From Aporrectodea caliginosa (Eukaryota > Annelida > Clitellata > Crassiclitellata > Lumbricidae), in NCBI GenBank assembly GCA_020284085.1, contig JACEVL010000468.1:634001-698000 (forward strand): a stretch of 64,000 bases of DNA. Reading direction: 5' to 3'. The position numbers and the translations under genes were made by a program. Positions 10,104 to 61,587 of the stretch are shown here, in pieces (position 1 is the first letter of the stretch; every line of letters starts with the position of its first letter). The notes under the pieces were generated by a model. That model saw only the letters and a list, made by a program, of their open reading frames with translations, had not been told where the DNA came from and did not search any database.

Positions 10104-10987
10104 CAGTGTTGTTCACGAGACCAAAATTCCAAGACCGAGACCAAGACCGCGGGGTCCAAGACCAAGACCAAGACCGCGTGGTTCAAGACCAAGACCGCGT
10201 GGTTCAAGACCAAGACCAAGACCGCGTGGTCCAAGACCGAGACCGAGACCAAGACCACATAATCCAGGACCAAGATCTAAGCCTCAAGACCATAAACGTA
10301 ATTCTCAGATTTGTAGTATTACATATTCCTATTATTCGGATCAGATGCTTATTATATTTATAGTTATGGTTTTTATCCCCAAGTCTTCGAGGTCTCATGA
10401 AGGGCACACTGTAGCTAAAGACACTCTCAGTAGGCGTAGGTGTTGCGGAATAAAAAAAACTTTGCCAGTAGAGAAAAATTCCCCTCCAAATACCTGATCT
10501 GCATCGTTTACCCGGCTACTAACTGCCTCGAGAAACTGCATCAGTGTAAGCTTAACGAGTCACTATAGAGCACCAGAGGTCATGGTTAACTGTGCCTCAA
10601 CGTTTTCGTGTCGCTTCTGATAAGAAGCGAACAACGTGGTGCTCTCTCGGTTTGTCCTATATAGGCAGATCGTCGCATGAATTCGAAGCTATCTCAGAAG
10701 TCCCTGAATAACCGAAAATATCGACAACATTTCAAAAATAATCCACTCTAGTTCCTACTAAAGGCCAAACCAAAGGCGCAAGACCAAGACCCTAGGCGAA
10801 TGACCAAGACCAGACGCCCAAGACCAAGACCACACCTTTAAGACCAAGACCACACCTTTAAGACCAAGACCAAGACCGCACCTTTAAAGACCGAGACCAA
10901 GACCAGCACATTCGAGACCGAGACCAAGACCAAGACTGCATTTTTCGGTCTCGAGACCAAGACCGCGGTCTCGAGACCACATCACTG
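10104..10987. mobile_element. hAT MITE with GACCAA minisatellite at both ends
   Basis: Termini CAGTGTTGTTC and CACATCACTG lie between perfect 8-bp duplications ATACACAC (10096-10103 and 10988-10995). Subterminal regions 10128-10270 and 10780-10975 are arrays of AAGACCAAGACC-type repeats, with GAGACC directly inside each end. The middle is unique and non-coding. Confidence 0.92.
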
Positions 10988-10995
10988 ATACACAC

Positions 10996-11531
10996 AAAGG
11001 CGTAATTTAAACTTATCCCCATAAAGTGGTGATGACCAATAGCCTCTTCTATCTCCTGGCAGTTTTTAACGACTTTACATGTGCATGTTGTCCCTGTGCC
11101 CCCTCGGGCCCTACCAGGCTAACAGTCCAATTTACTCATTTATTTTTTTTCATTTCAGCTCTGTTTTTTCCAGTCCATGATCTGAGTAATGCTACAAGCC
11201 ATGGTTGTCAAACCAAGGACTCTAAAGCAACAATATGTATATGAACTGTATATATATGAGGCCAATTGGGTCAAATTGCTATTTTTTTCCTACTAGGAGA
11301 CCCTCTGATTCTGGTGTCCGGAGTGAAACATTCAATGCGTCCTCCTTTCCGGCTTTCTGTGTCCTTCGGCTATCCATGTATCTGGTAACACTACCCGCGG
11401 ATCCATTCAGGGAGAAGTAAATAATTTAGAACTGTGTGCCTGTTCCAGGGTCTCAGCCTCTCAGGTTTCATAATAGCCAGCCGCCACGATATATCTCTGT
11501 CCTCATTTGTCCTATCCAGGCTATCCTATCA
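10996..11531. other. Unassigned stretch
   Basis: Pyrimidine-rich with short open frames on the plus strand; nothing recognisable. Confidence 0.4.
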
Positions 11532-11539
11532 GCATATTT

Positions 11540-12164
11540 GGTTACCCCGTAGTTTACGTTGCAAAATTATTTTAATGTCTTCAGTGCGGTACTTGACGCT
11601 GGTAAGTAGGCCCTAAGCCAGTGCTGTCCAACCTTTTTGACCCCGCGGGCCACTGAAGCCGAGGGCCGCACCATTAAACTCAAAAGCAACGACTAAAATT
11701 TATTGAAAATATTAACTGTATTAAAATTAATTGTGGAATTATAATGATGAATAGTGTATGTATGGAATGTGTATCATGCTTTACAATAGTTCAGTAAAAA
11801 ATAAATGCTCAAGCACGAATAGCTATGCAATTAAGGCAGTGACTTTGTCTTTTACTTCATTTTTACAGAAATTGCAAATATTTAGTGAGCTGGGGCGGGC
11901 CACTTAGAATCAGCCCGCGGGCCGCATGTGGCCCGCGGGTTGGACAGCGCTGCCGTAAGCAGTCTACCAGTGTCCATAACTGTCGTCAATCCAGCTTCCA
12001 TTTAACATAATTTTTTTCATCAATTGAACTTCTGTTTAAGCAAGAATTATTGTCATCAATCCAACTTCCATAGAGGCCAACAATCATTTTCATCAATCTA
12101 GCTTCCATTTAAATTTGACAATATAAAATAATTTAGCAACGTAAACTAGGCCTACGGCTTTACC
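11540..12164. mobile_element. TIR element with minisatellite core, copy C, interrupted by a hAT MITE
   Basis: The left end GGTTACCCCGTAGTTTACG and right end ACGGCTTTACC are flanked by GCATATTT (11532-11539) and ACATATTT (12165-12172), seven of eight matching. The core shows three or four ATCAATCCAGCTTCCATTTA units. Its left inner segment (TACTTGACG) aligns with the right inner segment of copy B in reverse. Confidence 0.87.
11619..11952. mobile_element. hAT MITE nested in copy C
   Basis: Termini CAGTGCTGTCCAACC and GGTTGGACAGCGCTG with duplications CCCTAAGC (11611-11618) and CCGTAAGC (11953-11960). GC-rich ends, AT-rich middle, no coding capacity. Confidence 0.9.
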
Positions 12165-12449
12165 ACATATTTGACCAGACCTAATAGAGCATAGCAAGGT
12201 TTCTTAATAACTACGTGAATTTCAATGCTTCAGCAGCTTCACTGTTGATCTGTATGTATACTGCAGTTATGTAGTCAAGTTTGAAAATATGTCAATTGTG
12301 TTAAAAGATCAGCTGTATTTATTTATTACTATCAATAATATATTGCAGTGTTATATAATTAGGACCAGTTTGGTGTTATGTATGTAGTTGTATATCAAAA
12401 TTTTATATTTATATAAAAGCCATTGACAAGTCTCTATGGCTATGCCCTT

Positions 12450-12740
12450 GCAGGTTTTCAAAGCCTTTGATGGGTTCTCAGTGCCTTTGACAGAATCTCT
12501 CACAGCCTTTAGAAAGGTTCTAAGTGCTATTTACAGGTTCTCATAGCCTTTGACAGGTTCTCCGAGTATTTGACAGGTTCTCAAAGCTTTGACAGGTTCT
12601 CCGAGCATTTGGCATGTTCTCGGAGCATTTGACATGTTCTCAAAGTTTTTAACAGATTCTCAGAACCTTTGACAGATTCTCAGAACCTTTGACAGGTTTT
12701 CAGAGCAGTGGCAGGTTCTCAGTGCCTGTGACATGTTCTG
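12450..12740. repeat. 20-bp minisatellite
   Basis: About fourteen imperfect copies of GGTTCTCAGAGCCTTTGACA. Two adjacent copies near 12660-12700 are identical. Confidence 0.9.
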
Positions 12741-13469
12741 AAAAGGTTCTATAGAAATATCTGGATATCAACATCCAGAAAAACAAGAACAGCTAACTAA
12801 GGCATTATAATTCTATAACATTTTATTCATTAAACAATGATTCTGTTTGTACAATATTTGCAAGTATTTACATCAACAAACAGTTGAAGAAAACATTTTA
12901 AAATAAATTCTTTCATCATAAAGCTACTTTAACTCTTTAATGACAAGAGGAATCAGTTTTTCTATGCATTTTAGTACACTCTCGTCATTAAAGTGTTAAA
13001 AGAATTCACCTTATCCTCATTCTCGCAGACCATTCCAAAAGACTTCAAAATAAAATGAAATTAAATGATTGCTTGGAAGTAGTAGTCCTTTAAACAGTGT
13101 CTTTTGATCAATTCTGCTATGTGAACTGCATGAACTCCACTCCACGAACTCCACGAGAAAATCCTTGAAAGGCAGATGATCCACGGATCTGCAATCTCCA
13201 AATCCCAAAGCAACAAATTGAACAACAGCAACGGTCTGCTCAAAGCAGGCATCAACACAGCCAGAAAAGACAAACATAAGTCTTAATAAAGGACAGTCAA
13301 TGTAACTGGCTCTTCACGTTATATATAAACTAGCTAGAAGTGTTTCTGCGAGGTTCTTGGAACGCAACATACAATGTCCAGATAAACATATACATACACA
13401 TATACAATTATACATACATCACACTTATGCACGTGCATACATAAAAACTTATAAATCATACATAATACT
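12741..13469. other. Unassigned 3'-flank of CUL1
   Basis: AT-rich with minus-strand frames at 13017-13277 that lack family features. The plus-strand TTTATT strings here would be polyadenylation signals for CUL1 if its untranslated region is very long, which is unproven. Confidence 0.3.
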
Positions 13470-13735
13470 ACACCTAGAGAAGGCCATTTTACATATACGG
13501 TTTGCACCTCTGCGTGTACCGACCTGTGCTCGCACATCCACAGTACTCCTTAAAAAATTCTCTGCGGTCGGTCCATCTTTCTGGAATAGGTTGCCTAGCA
13601 ACGTCAGTAATGAACTTCTTGGTCTCCCTTTTCCACAAGCATTTGAAACCATTCTTTTCGATCATGGGTTGGTGTTGTCAGGTTGAGAGTGCCTCTGAGG
13701 AATTTCTCTTGAAGTGGCGCTATATAAATTTATGA
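13470..13735 (+). mobile_element. LINE 3' end (CR1/L2-like)
   Basis: Reads VLLKKFSAVGPSFWNRLPSN, the usual end of CR1/L2-type reverse-transcriptase proteins, then a 3' tail with AAGTGGCGCTATATAAATTT. Strongly 5' truncated. Confidence 0.85.
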
Positions 13736-14436
13736 TTACGATACCATTCCTAGAGATGGCCATCTGCATCGATCACACAAACTGAACAGAAGACCATAAA
13801 AGAAATAAATGCTGCAACTTTCGTTTTGTGTCGTCTATCTTTCCTATTATTTTACAAAAAACAAGAACTTAACCAATTTCAGCAATCCCACCCATATGGT
13901 GAATTCAGTACAGGAAACAACATCCATATTACATGTAAAATGATAATAACAGGATTAAAAATAGTAGTAGTGTGGCAACACTCACCAGTAGCAACGGTAA
14001 TTGAAACAAATCATCACAATAATAATTAAAAAATCACCTAATATGTAAATAATAGATAAAATGCAAATAGGCAACAAATGAACAGATGTAAACAGACAAA
14101 TTGAGTCAAAATAGCCATGCATTTAAACCCAATTAGCAAGCCAATATACACAGCAACATCAATTACACACGCACAGGTGTACACGCACACACTCATGCTT
14201 GCATATAGGCAAGCATGCAATATCTTAATTTTAGAATCTGCATGTACATAATTATCGGAGCAGTACAAACCGATACCAATGTACTTCTTAACGATGATTT
14301 ACAAAACAGACACAGCAATCACACGTGTAAATGTCATGAAATCGACTAAAATACCTTATAACACAAGCTTGTACAATTATTACTTTTTCTAGTAACATTC
14401 TTACAGCATATTCTGTGATAATTATTAATTGCACAC

Positions 14437-14703
14437 TTACAACAGAAAGTCTTGACATACCATATATTCCACAGAATAATAACATGGAAGCAAAATTCCA
14501 GTTGAAGAACAGAAATACCAAGTAACAGCAGGGAAATAATACATAGGCAAATCAGCAGCCGGGTGAATGCTGATCTCATGTGGCACACTGGTACATTGTG
14601 CAACACATTTGTGCCTGTAGTTCAAATCTCCATACATCATACAACAGTCACTATATAACAAGCCGTAATCATAGGCTGTGCAGTTGGTGCTGCGATGTTT
14701 GCA
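14437..14703 (-). CDS. Possible cysteine-rich exon
   Basis: An open frame after acceptor TATTTCAG reads VQCKHRSTNCTAYDYG, then LLYSDCCMMYGDLNYRHKCV. The Cys spacing suggests a secreted fold, but no family is recognised. It lies between CUL1 and a LINE tail with no partner exon visible. Confidence 0.2.
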   Translation of the reverse strand, partial: CKHRSTNCTAYDYGLLYSDCCMMYGDLNYRHKCVAQCTSVPHEISIHPAADLPMYYFPAVTWYFCSSTGILLPCYYSVEYMVCQDFLL

Positions 14704-14709
14704 CTGCAC

Positions 14710-15212
14710 CTGAAATATTCATCAACTTAAGAAGCATACCCTTGAGAACTAATATCCACAGAGGCAAGTGATAATTGTGTGATTAGCTTACCTTACCTTA
14801 CCTTTTGACACATCTGGACTCGAGCCTTAACTTAAATGCTACCTTGGGAATTCAAGCCTTTAACTTGAGACAGTTGCTGTGACACAACTTCTGAACAAGT
14901 CCTTAACAGACAAATGCTAAGCAGCTTTGATTTATTTAGTTATTGGACGTCGTGTTGTCAAAATATAAATATAAACAACAATATATACATTATGTCTAAC
15001 TGGACAGATGTAAGAAACAAATTAACCAGTATAGAGCAAATATAGAAATAGACTGGTGCAGCTATGCGACCATCTTAAAATGCTACCTTTGGAACTGCAT
15101 AATTTACCAAAACATGAGTTTGTATTATCAAGCTGAATTAAATTTGTAATTCATGTCCCAACTTCATTATATCAAAATCTGCATCAATGAATGCATGCTA
15201 CCAGAGCGTCCA

Positions 15213-15252
<40 letters not shown>

Positions 15253-15367
15253 CAACACAAAGTCATAGGGGAACAAGCCATCGGACACACACCAGCATAA
15301 ATTCCATAACTACTCGATTTAATTAAGCATGACAGTAACTTTAGAAGACAAGTGAACAGTCAAAGTC
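14710..15367. other. CUL1 immediate 3' flank
   Basis: Contains a (TA)n run at 15217-15250 and TTACC repeats near 14790. Probably 3' untranslated sequence plus spacer. Confidence 0.5.
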
Positions 15368-54879
<39,512 letters not shown>

Positions 54880-55920
54880 TGCTCTAAAACAAACGTGCAT
54901 TCAGTTTGATCCAATTGCACCTATCATACTTGAATCATGAATTTCACAAGTGGCAATAAAAATAAAGGTTTACAATATATTTATTACAAATTTATATCCA
55001 TTAGTTTAAAGCAAAAGAATATAATTGTGAGGTGCTCTATCAATACCAGGCGCATGTTGCAAAATACAATTTCTAGAAAATGGACAAAAATGATCTGCAG
55101 GATCAAAATTGTGTGTTTTGAGTTTGAATCAAATTCGTGCAGCATCATTACATTATTACTTTATCAAAGAAATTTATTTCTTTGGATGAAAAGTTTGTAT
55201 TTTAATCTGCTAAATTCACATTATTGTAGAAGATCCTGAAAAAACAAATAAAAACAACCATTTTTAATGCAAATATATTGCCTTCTACTGTTGCCATCTA
55301 GCGAATGGACATGTATAGCTTGTTTTACATGTATAGAAAACTCTAAATGTAAAATTTTTAGATTTATTAATGTTATGACCTTATTTTTTAAAAACCAAGC
55401 AGTCATTGCAGGAATTCCAACACTAGCTTTACTATGCTTTCTAGTGCATACAACGATTGCAATTTCAGTATTCTCATGATATAACACTTCAAATTAGCAT
55501 ATCTCAGGTTCAACGGAAGATATCTTAATCACTTTTGCATTGTTAGAAACATGATTGCACGTTCTTAAAATAAAATGAAAGAATCTCATTTTCAGAAAAT
55601 GTGACTTGCTTGGTTTTGATGGAGCACCTCACAATTATGAAAGTAGGGTGATTCTAAATGATTGAAAATTAATTCAATCTTATGTGATAAAGAAACAGAC
55701 ATTTTATATGATCAACTCATCTCACCAATTTAGTTAACCAGGCCAGTACAATGTGAGTGGCTTGTCAATATTCTCAAGTAGGCTACAAGTTGCTTTGTAT
55801 TTAACATCTAATAACAGTGGACATTTAATGACAACCTACAATGGGCCACAGCCCCAAAGTGGGCTACGGCTTCTCCCTCCCATACAAATTACGATTTTTG
55901 AAAAGCTTGTTTGTAATAAG
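54880..55920. other. CUL1 5' flank
   Basis: The base just before AGCAATG follows TTTGTTTTAG, so an untranslated upstream exon is likely. No promoter motif can be fixed. Confidence 0.35.
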
Positions 55921-56011
55921 GGTAAAACATCCTTGTATCATCCCCAATTTTTCTACCATTATAACATATCATTTCAGCGTCACAAATTAAAAATACACAC
56001 GTACCTTTACT

Positions 56012-56620
56012 GATAAAACCATAGTTTAGGTTGGTAAATTCATTAAGCAAAGTTTAGGCTGATAAATTATTTTAATCTTGGAAACACATAGTTGGTGATT
56101 TGAAATTAAAGCTGGATTGATGAAAAGAATTGTCTGCTTAAACAGAAGTTGGATTGATGAAATACAATGAATGTAACCTGATGCGGTTTGACATCGGGAA
56201 GATCTATTAAAACGAATATACAATACAATACAATACCATCTTTTCAATGCCGTACTATATGTTGGTAAGAAGGCGTCCAATGTCCATGAAAACTGTCATC
56301 AATCCAGCTCCCATTTAAGCAATTATTCTCATCAATCCAGCTCCCATTTAGGCATTTATTTTCATCAATCCAGCTTCCACTTACGCAAATAATTCTTTCA
56401 CCAATCGAACTTCTAGTTCAGCAAGAATTCTTTCATCAATCCGGTTTCTAGTATTTCCACAACAATTCTAGGAGCAATCCAGCTTCCATTTACGAAAGAA
56501 CTTTTTCATCAATTCAAATTCAATTACGTGTTTCTGTGATAAAAATAATTTACCAACCTAAAGTACGGGATTGAAAAGATGGCCTTAATTTACCACCCTA
56601 AACTACGGTGTAGGCCTACC
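56012..56620. mobile_element. TIR element with minisatellite core, copy D (complete)
   Basis: The left end GATAAAACCATAGTTTAGG and right end CCTAAACTACGG plus GTAGGCCTACC lie between perfect duplications CCTTTACT (56004-56011 and 56621-56628). Core units of TCATCAATCCAGCTTCCATT type number about eight. The unit orientation flips inside the element. Confidence 0.88.
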
Positions 56621-56696
56621 CCTTTACTTACTGAGTATACCAGTAGTTTTATAATGCGCTAAAAATAACGACACTAGCCCACCAGCAACACTTCAC

Positions 56697-57492
56697 GGCA
56701 AGCTTATAGAATCGGGGACCTAAAATATATTCCGTAAATTTACGCAACTTTACGCCAGGATTCGTCTTATACACGACATATTTAGGCATGTTGCCATTGG
56801 ACGCAAGAAAAGCTTAGAAAACGGGCGCGATGCGCTCTGATTTACCGATTTAAATGAAACATGGAATATACATTACCGCGACCAACCTTTGCGCTGTGAC
56901 GTAGCAAATGAATATTGACGGATTGTAGCTGGGAGACTGTTCCATTACGCCATTTCTTGAGTTTCATTCAAAAACATGACTAACATAACCCTAACAGTAA
57001 CACTGACCCTAAACGACCCTCACGACGCGTAACGACACATAGGCTAACCTAACCGACATGGATTCTGAAACTTTAGGTAAAGTAAAACTTTACGTCGTGA
57101 GGGTCGGTTAGGGTCAGGGTTAGGGTTAGTGTTGTCATATTTTACGTGAAATTAAACTTTACGTCGTGAGGGTCGGTTAGGGTCAGGGTTACGGTTAGTG
57201 TCGTCATTAGAAGACGGATAAACGCTACGACATAATGCGTCTTATGAAACAGTTACCTCTACAAATTTATAGTCTGCACTCATTTTAGGCCATAGCCCTC
57301 GTCAATTTTACGTCATAGCCCGCCTTTATTTTAGGTCAATCAATCTCCGAGCTCGACCGTTTTCTTGCAGCCAATGGCAACATCCGTAAAAAAGCTGCGT
57401 GCGGCCAATGGAACATGCCTTGATATGCTGCGTATAACACGAAACGTTGCGGTATATCGAAAAATTTAGGTCCCCGATTCTATAAGCTTGCC
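56697..57492. mobile_element. TIR element with telomere-like cassettes
   Basis: Exact inverted termini begin GGCAAGCTTATAGAATCGGG and extend for 28 bp. Duplications are CACTTCAC (56689-56696) and CACTTCGC (57493-57500), seven of eight matching. Inside are three CCCTAA-rich cassettes, one plus and two minus. Class uncertain; the 8-bp duplication would fit hAT. Confidence 0.88.
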
Positions 57493-57500
57493 CACTTCGC

Positions 57501-58543
57501 ATACTCAGATGTGACACCCTGAAGCCCATACCCAGAATATGGGAAAAATGTCGACGCCGACATAGCGGAAGCTGAAACGACAGTTCGAACCAGTAGAGCA
57601 CTTTTCCTGTCGTATCTTCATGAATTTGAGATCCGCAATTTGAACTTAATTTCTTACGCTGAAACGATATGCTATAATGGTCGAATAATTGGGGACGCAA
57701 ACCTGACGTTTGACCGTAAAATGTCGTCCACCTATCATGCAATAAGAAAAGTGTAGCACCTCGATATTATACAGCTTCAAAAAAGGCAATCGCCTATATA
57801 ATCTAGTAACGCAAGACTTCATTTACTGACTGCAATGAAACTAACCAGCAGAATATAGCTTGTCAAGGCACAATTACATGAAACAAGAAGGTTTAATTTG
57901 CAACAACATCCATATAACCAACAAACTCTGTTAAAAGCGAAACCGGATATCTGCCAACGACCTGCAGTACTTCCAAGGACCTATAATCACAGGACTGGAA
58001 CTCCTATTTCAATGTCGTGTAACTAGTTTGTGGGTAAAGATCGAGCATCTAACAATATCGCGTCTTGTTCACATAAAATATGCATTCAGTCAATTATTTT
58101 ATTAAGAAAATTGACGAACAATTAAGTTTGCGAAGTAAAAACTTGACTGTGGAGATTTAAAACATCGCAGAGATTTAAAATTGAAGAGGCGCGACATCTT
58201 TAGGCAAAACTACAACCGGATAAAAAAATTCAACCAGTTTCCATTCCTCTAAATATTTATTCCTTGGATGGTTACTGCCACCGTCGTTGACTGCCACTGA
58301 GGTACCTCATTGGTTACTTTCATTGAGGTATAATTATTGTAGGCTCTGGAGGTACCATAAGATGTCTATGGAAGGTATATGCTTCCAGCGAACATTTACA
58401 AAGACGAATGAAAATTCGTGACAAATGTGATATATGTGGCGCAGAACCGGAAGTTTGGCGACACCTGTGATTAAGGAACTAAATGCCTTGTTACCCGTAA
58501 CAGTTCTTCTATAACCTCGTTGCTTGTTACAGTTATTACACTG
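57501..58543. other. CUL1 far 5' flank
   Basis: No element ends recognised. A candidate region for the CUL1 promoter by position only. Confidence 0.3.
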
Positions 58544-58551
58544 GTTAGGGC

Positions 58552-59022
58552 CAAAGATTTTAACAGGGAGGAAGATGGCCTACTGAAAGAAAATTGGCTT
58601 GCGCAGTGCGAATGACGGCGCGTGATGCATTCTGGTCGGTCCAGGGCCAAACAAGCGAAAGTTCCTATTGGCTTGCGTAGCGCGCATGACGGCGCGTGAT
58701 GCATTCTGGTCGGTCCATGGCCAAACAAGCGAAAGTTCCTATCTCTGGAATGCTAAAATTCATCTGTTAAAAGTCGTCTTATAGGAAAAGTTTAGGACAA
58801 TTTAGCATTTTTGGCCCAGTAGAAAGTTAGGCAGCATGCCGCACTGTTGTGCAGCCTTTAATTATAGGATTTCGATGTTACGATACTTTTAACTGATGGA
58901 TTTTAGTATTGCAAAGCTAATAATGTTCGCTTGTTTGGCCCTGGTCAGACCAGAATGCATCACGCGCCCTCATTCGCAGTTGCGTTATCAGTGGTTCATC
59001 TTCCTCCCTGTTAAAATCTTTG
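58552..59022. mobile_element. TIR element, 8-bp duplication GTTAGGGC
   Basis: The left end CAAAGATTTTAACAGGGAGG and its inverse on the right extend for about 100 bp. Duplications 58544-58551 and 59023-59030 are identical. An 82-bp unit (GGCGCGTGATGCATTCTGG) is tandemly doubled in the left arm (about 58588-58742). Confidence 0.9.
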
Positions 59023-59026
59023 GTTA

Positions 59027-59504
59027 GGGCCGTCCATAAATGACGTCACGCACCTAGGGGGAGGGGGCTCGGAAATTTGTGACGATGTGTGACATGGGGT
59101 GGGGTTGGAGAAATGTGACGTCACATCAGGTCTATGTAATTAAATTTAACAAATAACACAATTTAATTTTAATAATAACAGCACTAATTTTGAGTATTAA
59201 ATTTTCACTATTTTTTGATTATTTTAATGTATAGGCTATGGGCACCATTATTCAATAATTATTAATAATTTTCTAATTATTTCATTATTTGGTCACCGTT
59301 AGCTTTTAAAATATGCATTTGTTCCCTATTTGTTCCATGAAGGAGCATTTTGCTTCGCCATGGAAATTTGGTTTTAGGGGTCAGAGCTTTGTGACGTCAT
59401 TTTTCAAGGGCCCAGGAGGTGTTACTTTTTGTGACGAAGTGTGACGAGGGGCAGAGGGGTTCAAAATCGACCGAAATTGCGTGACGTCATTTATGGACGG
59501 CCCC
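59027..59504. mobile_element. PIF/Harbinger-like MITE
   Basis: Termini GGGCCGTCCATAAATGACG and its inverse ending GGACGGCCCC lie between TTA trinucleotides (59024-59026 and 59505-59507). The ends carry TGACGTCA. Non-coding. Confidence 0.88.
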
Positions 59505-59507
59505 TTA

Positions 59508-60149
59508 GACCGTTAGAGAGTGGTTGCGTCCATCGACGTAACATGGTTGCGTGACTTGCGTCTCATGCAGTCATACTCCTCTGTGTAAGAGAGCGTTCGG
59601 AACGCGGTTTGCTTCCGTATGCTGGCTTATTTCAGAGATTTATAGACCTATGTGAAACCAAACACGAAATCCGAGGCCCCCTCCCCTTTGCTAGCCGATG
59701 TCGCAAAAAACCATTATAGTAGCTTGAGGTTAAGTCTCAACTAGCCTAGGTAAGCAGCAAAAGCAATTTGCCAAGTGCCTAACATATCCTCCGGCCACCA
59801 CCAGAAACGAATGTAGACTACAAGACCGACATCTTCAGCAACACAAGAAATGAATGTAGGCTATCCTAAATTATTTATTTAATAAGCGATGAGGTTAATA
59901 TGTATACTCTTCTTCTCTTCTATTTTCTTATTCTAGCATGAAACCACAACATTACTACAGAAAAGTATTCAAAGTCCGACAGACTTCGATGTAGGCTACT
60001 AAGGTTATTGTGGCCATTTATTTTCCTGCCTTCCAGCCGAGGTATTTTTCAACAAGGGCCCAGAAGCGCTATTGCTAGAAGTTAAACGACATATTAAGTT
60101 ACTTTATTTTATATTCGTTTATTATTACTGAGTGGGGGGGGGGAAGCGA
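59508..60149. other. Unassigned stretch
   Basis: A G-run near 60135. No supported feature. Confidence 0.4.
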
Positions 60150-60370
60150 TAGATGAATGGTAACATTAAGTTGGTATTAAGCGGGTTCGATACTCGCTAC
60201 CCTCCTATGGTCGACGCAGCCTGTCATTCGCTAGGTGTCGTTGGTAAAATGAGCAGTAGGACGTGATAGGAGCCTTGCATTGCTGCCATAGTTAAATTCG
60301 CTTCCTGTAATAACTTGTAGGCCTAGTCAATGTTCATTCATGCTATGACTTTGTAATCATACTGCGTTGG
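60150..60370 (+). mobile_element. tRNA-derived SINE, family of 16216
   Basis: B-box-like GGTTCGATACTC, CTACCCTCC, GAGCAGTAGGACGTGATAGG and TGTAATCATACTGCG align in order with 16216-16503. Confidence 0.85.
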
Positions 60371-60784
60371 CCCTACTTGAGTACAAACTATCACCGAAGG
60401 ACAATAGAAATTTTATATCACGACTTCAGATCTGTACAAAAACATTTAGGCTATTGACAATAATTGAAAACACCTGGGCGGGTTTGACTGTTTGACCCTC
60501 AATTGGCTTGTCGACCTAGAACTAACCGAACTCTATCATATGATTATCTGTTTCAGTTTGCGGTTTTGTCAACCTGAATTTCTATTAAACGAATATTTGA
60601 TGATGATACTTGTTAGTTTGAATTAATTAAAGAAGAATATGATATTATTATTACCTTTGGACTGCGCAATTGAAGGACAACATAGTCAAAATGCGGTTTG
60701 CAATTGGATTTACAATAAAGATTATTCTATTCTATTCTATACATGCATATATACATACAAACTTACTTGCTTACTTACTTACTA

Positions 60785-61098
<314 letters not shown>

Positions 61099-61378
61099 AA
61101 ATTCGTCATTTTTGCCTTCTCATGACAACGCTTTCTTATTAAGCGATGACGCCATCATTGGGCCTTTTGTCTTACGTCATCTTTCGATAGACGTTGCCAT
61201 GGAAAGAACTTCGAAGACAGTTTAAGACATCGTCTAAGCCAAACATTTTAATAAGTGAAAATCTTTGGTCTACGCTCTAAAATCTTTGATTCTTTGAATC
61301 GACAAGAATTTCAAGACGGTCGACGTTTTAACTTTTAAGCAACCGCAATCAGCAAGAAAACAGCACAACGAACAGACT

Positions 61379-61404
61379 ATGCGACCACAGAAGCGAAGAT
61401 TCGA
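61379..61404 (+). CDS. Speculative short first exon
   Basis: ATG starts MRPQKRRF and reaches a good donor, GTAAGA. An X-box-like GTTGCCATGGAAAG lies 180 bp upstream (about 61193). No downstream exon was found in the window, so this is only a lead. Confidence 0.15.
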
Positions 61405-61587
61405 GTAAGAAATTTCTTCTTTTCTTTGCATTAATTAAGAAATAGATTATTCGTCGTACCACTAAGCTGTTCGAAGGTTCATTTGAAGTATATTAATCAT
61501 TAAAATTAATGGACAAGTGACATCAGAACACGGTTAAAATTTAGTTTAGCCTAGATCTAATAAAAGTAAAGAACAGCGATAGATGGT

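Larger units (their letters stand above)
55925..57705. repeat. Inverted pair of 60-bp segments
   Basis: 55930-55990 (plus) and 57645-57705 (minus) share CATTATAACATATCATTTCA-type sequence and continue to match for about 55 bp. They flank the two elements at 56012 and 56697. Confidence 0.7.

Noticed and set aside
57326..57742. 138-codon minus-strand frame
   Set aside because: Overlaps a TIR boundary and an inverted repeat; no recognisable domain or splice context.
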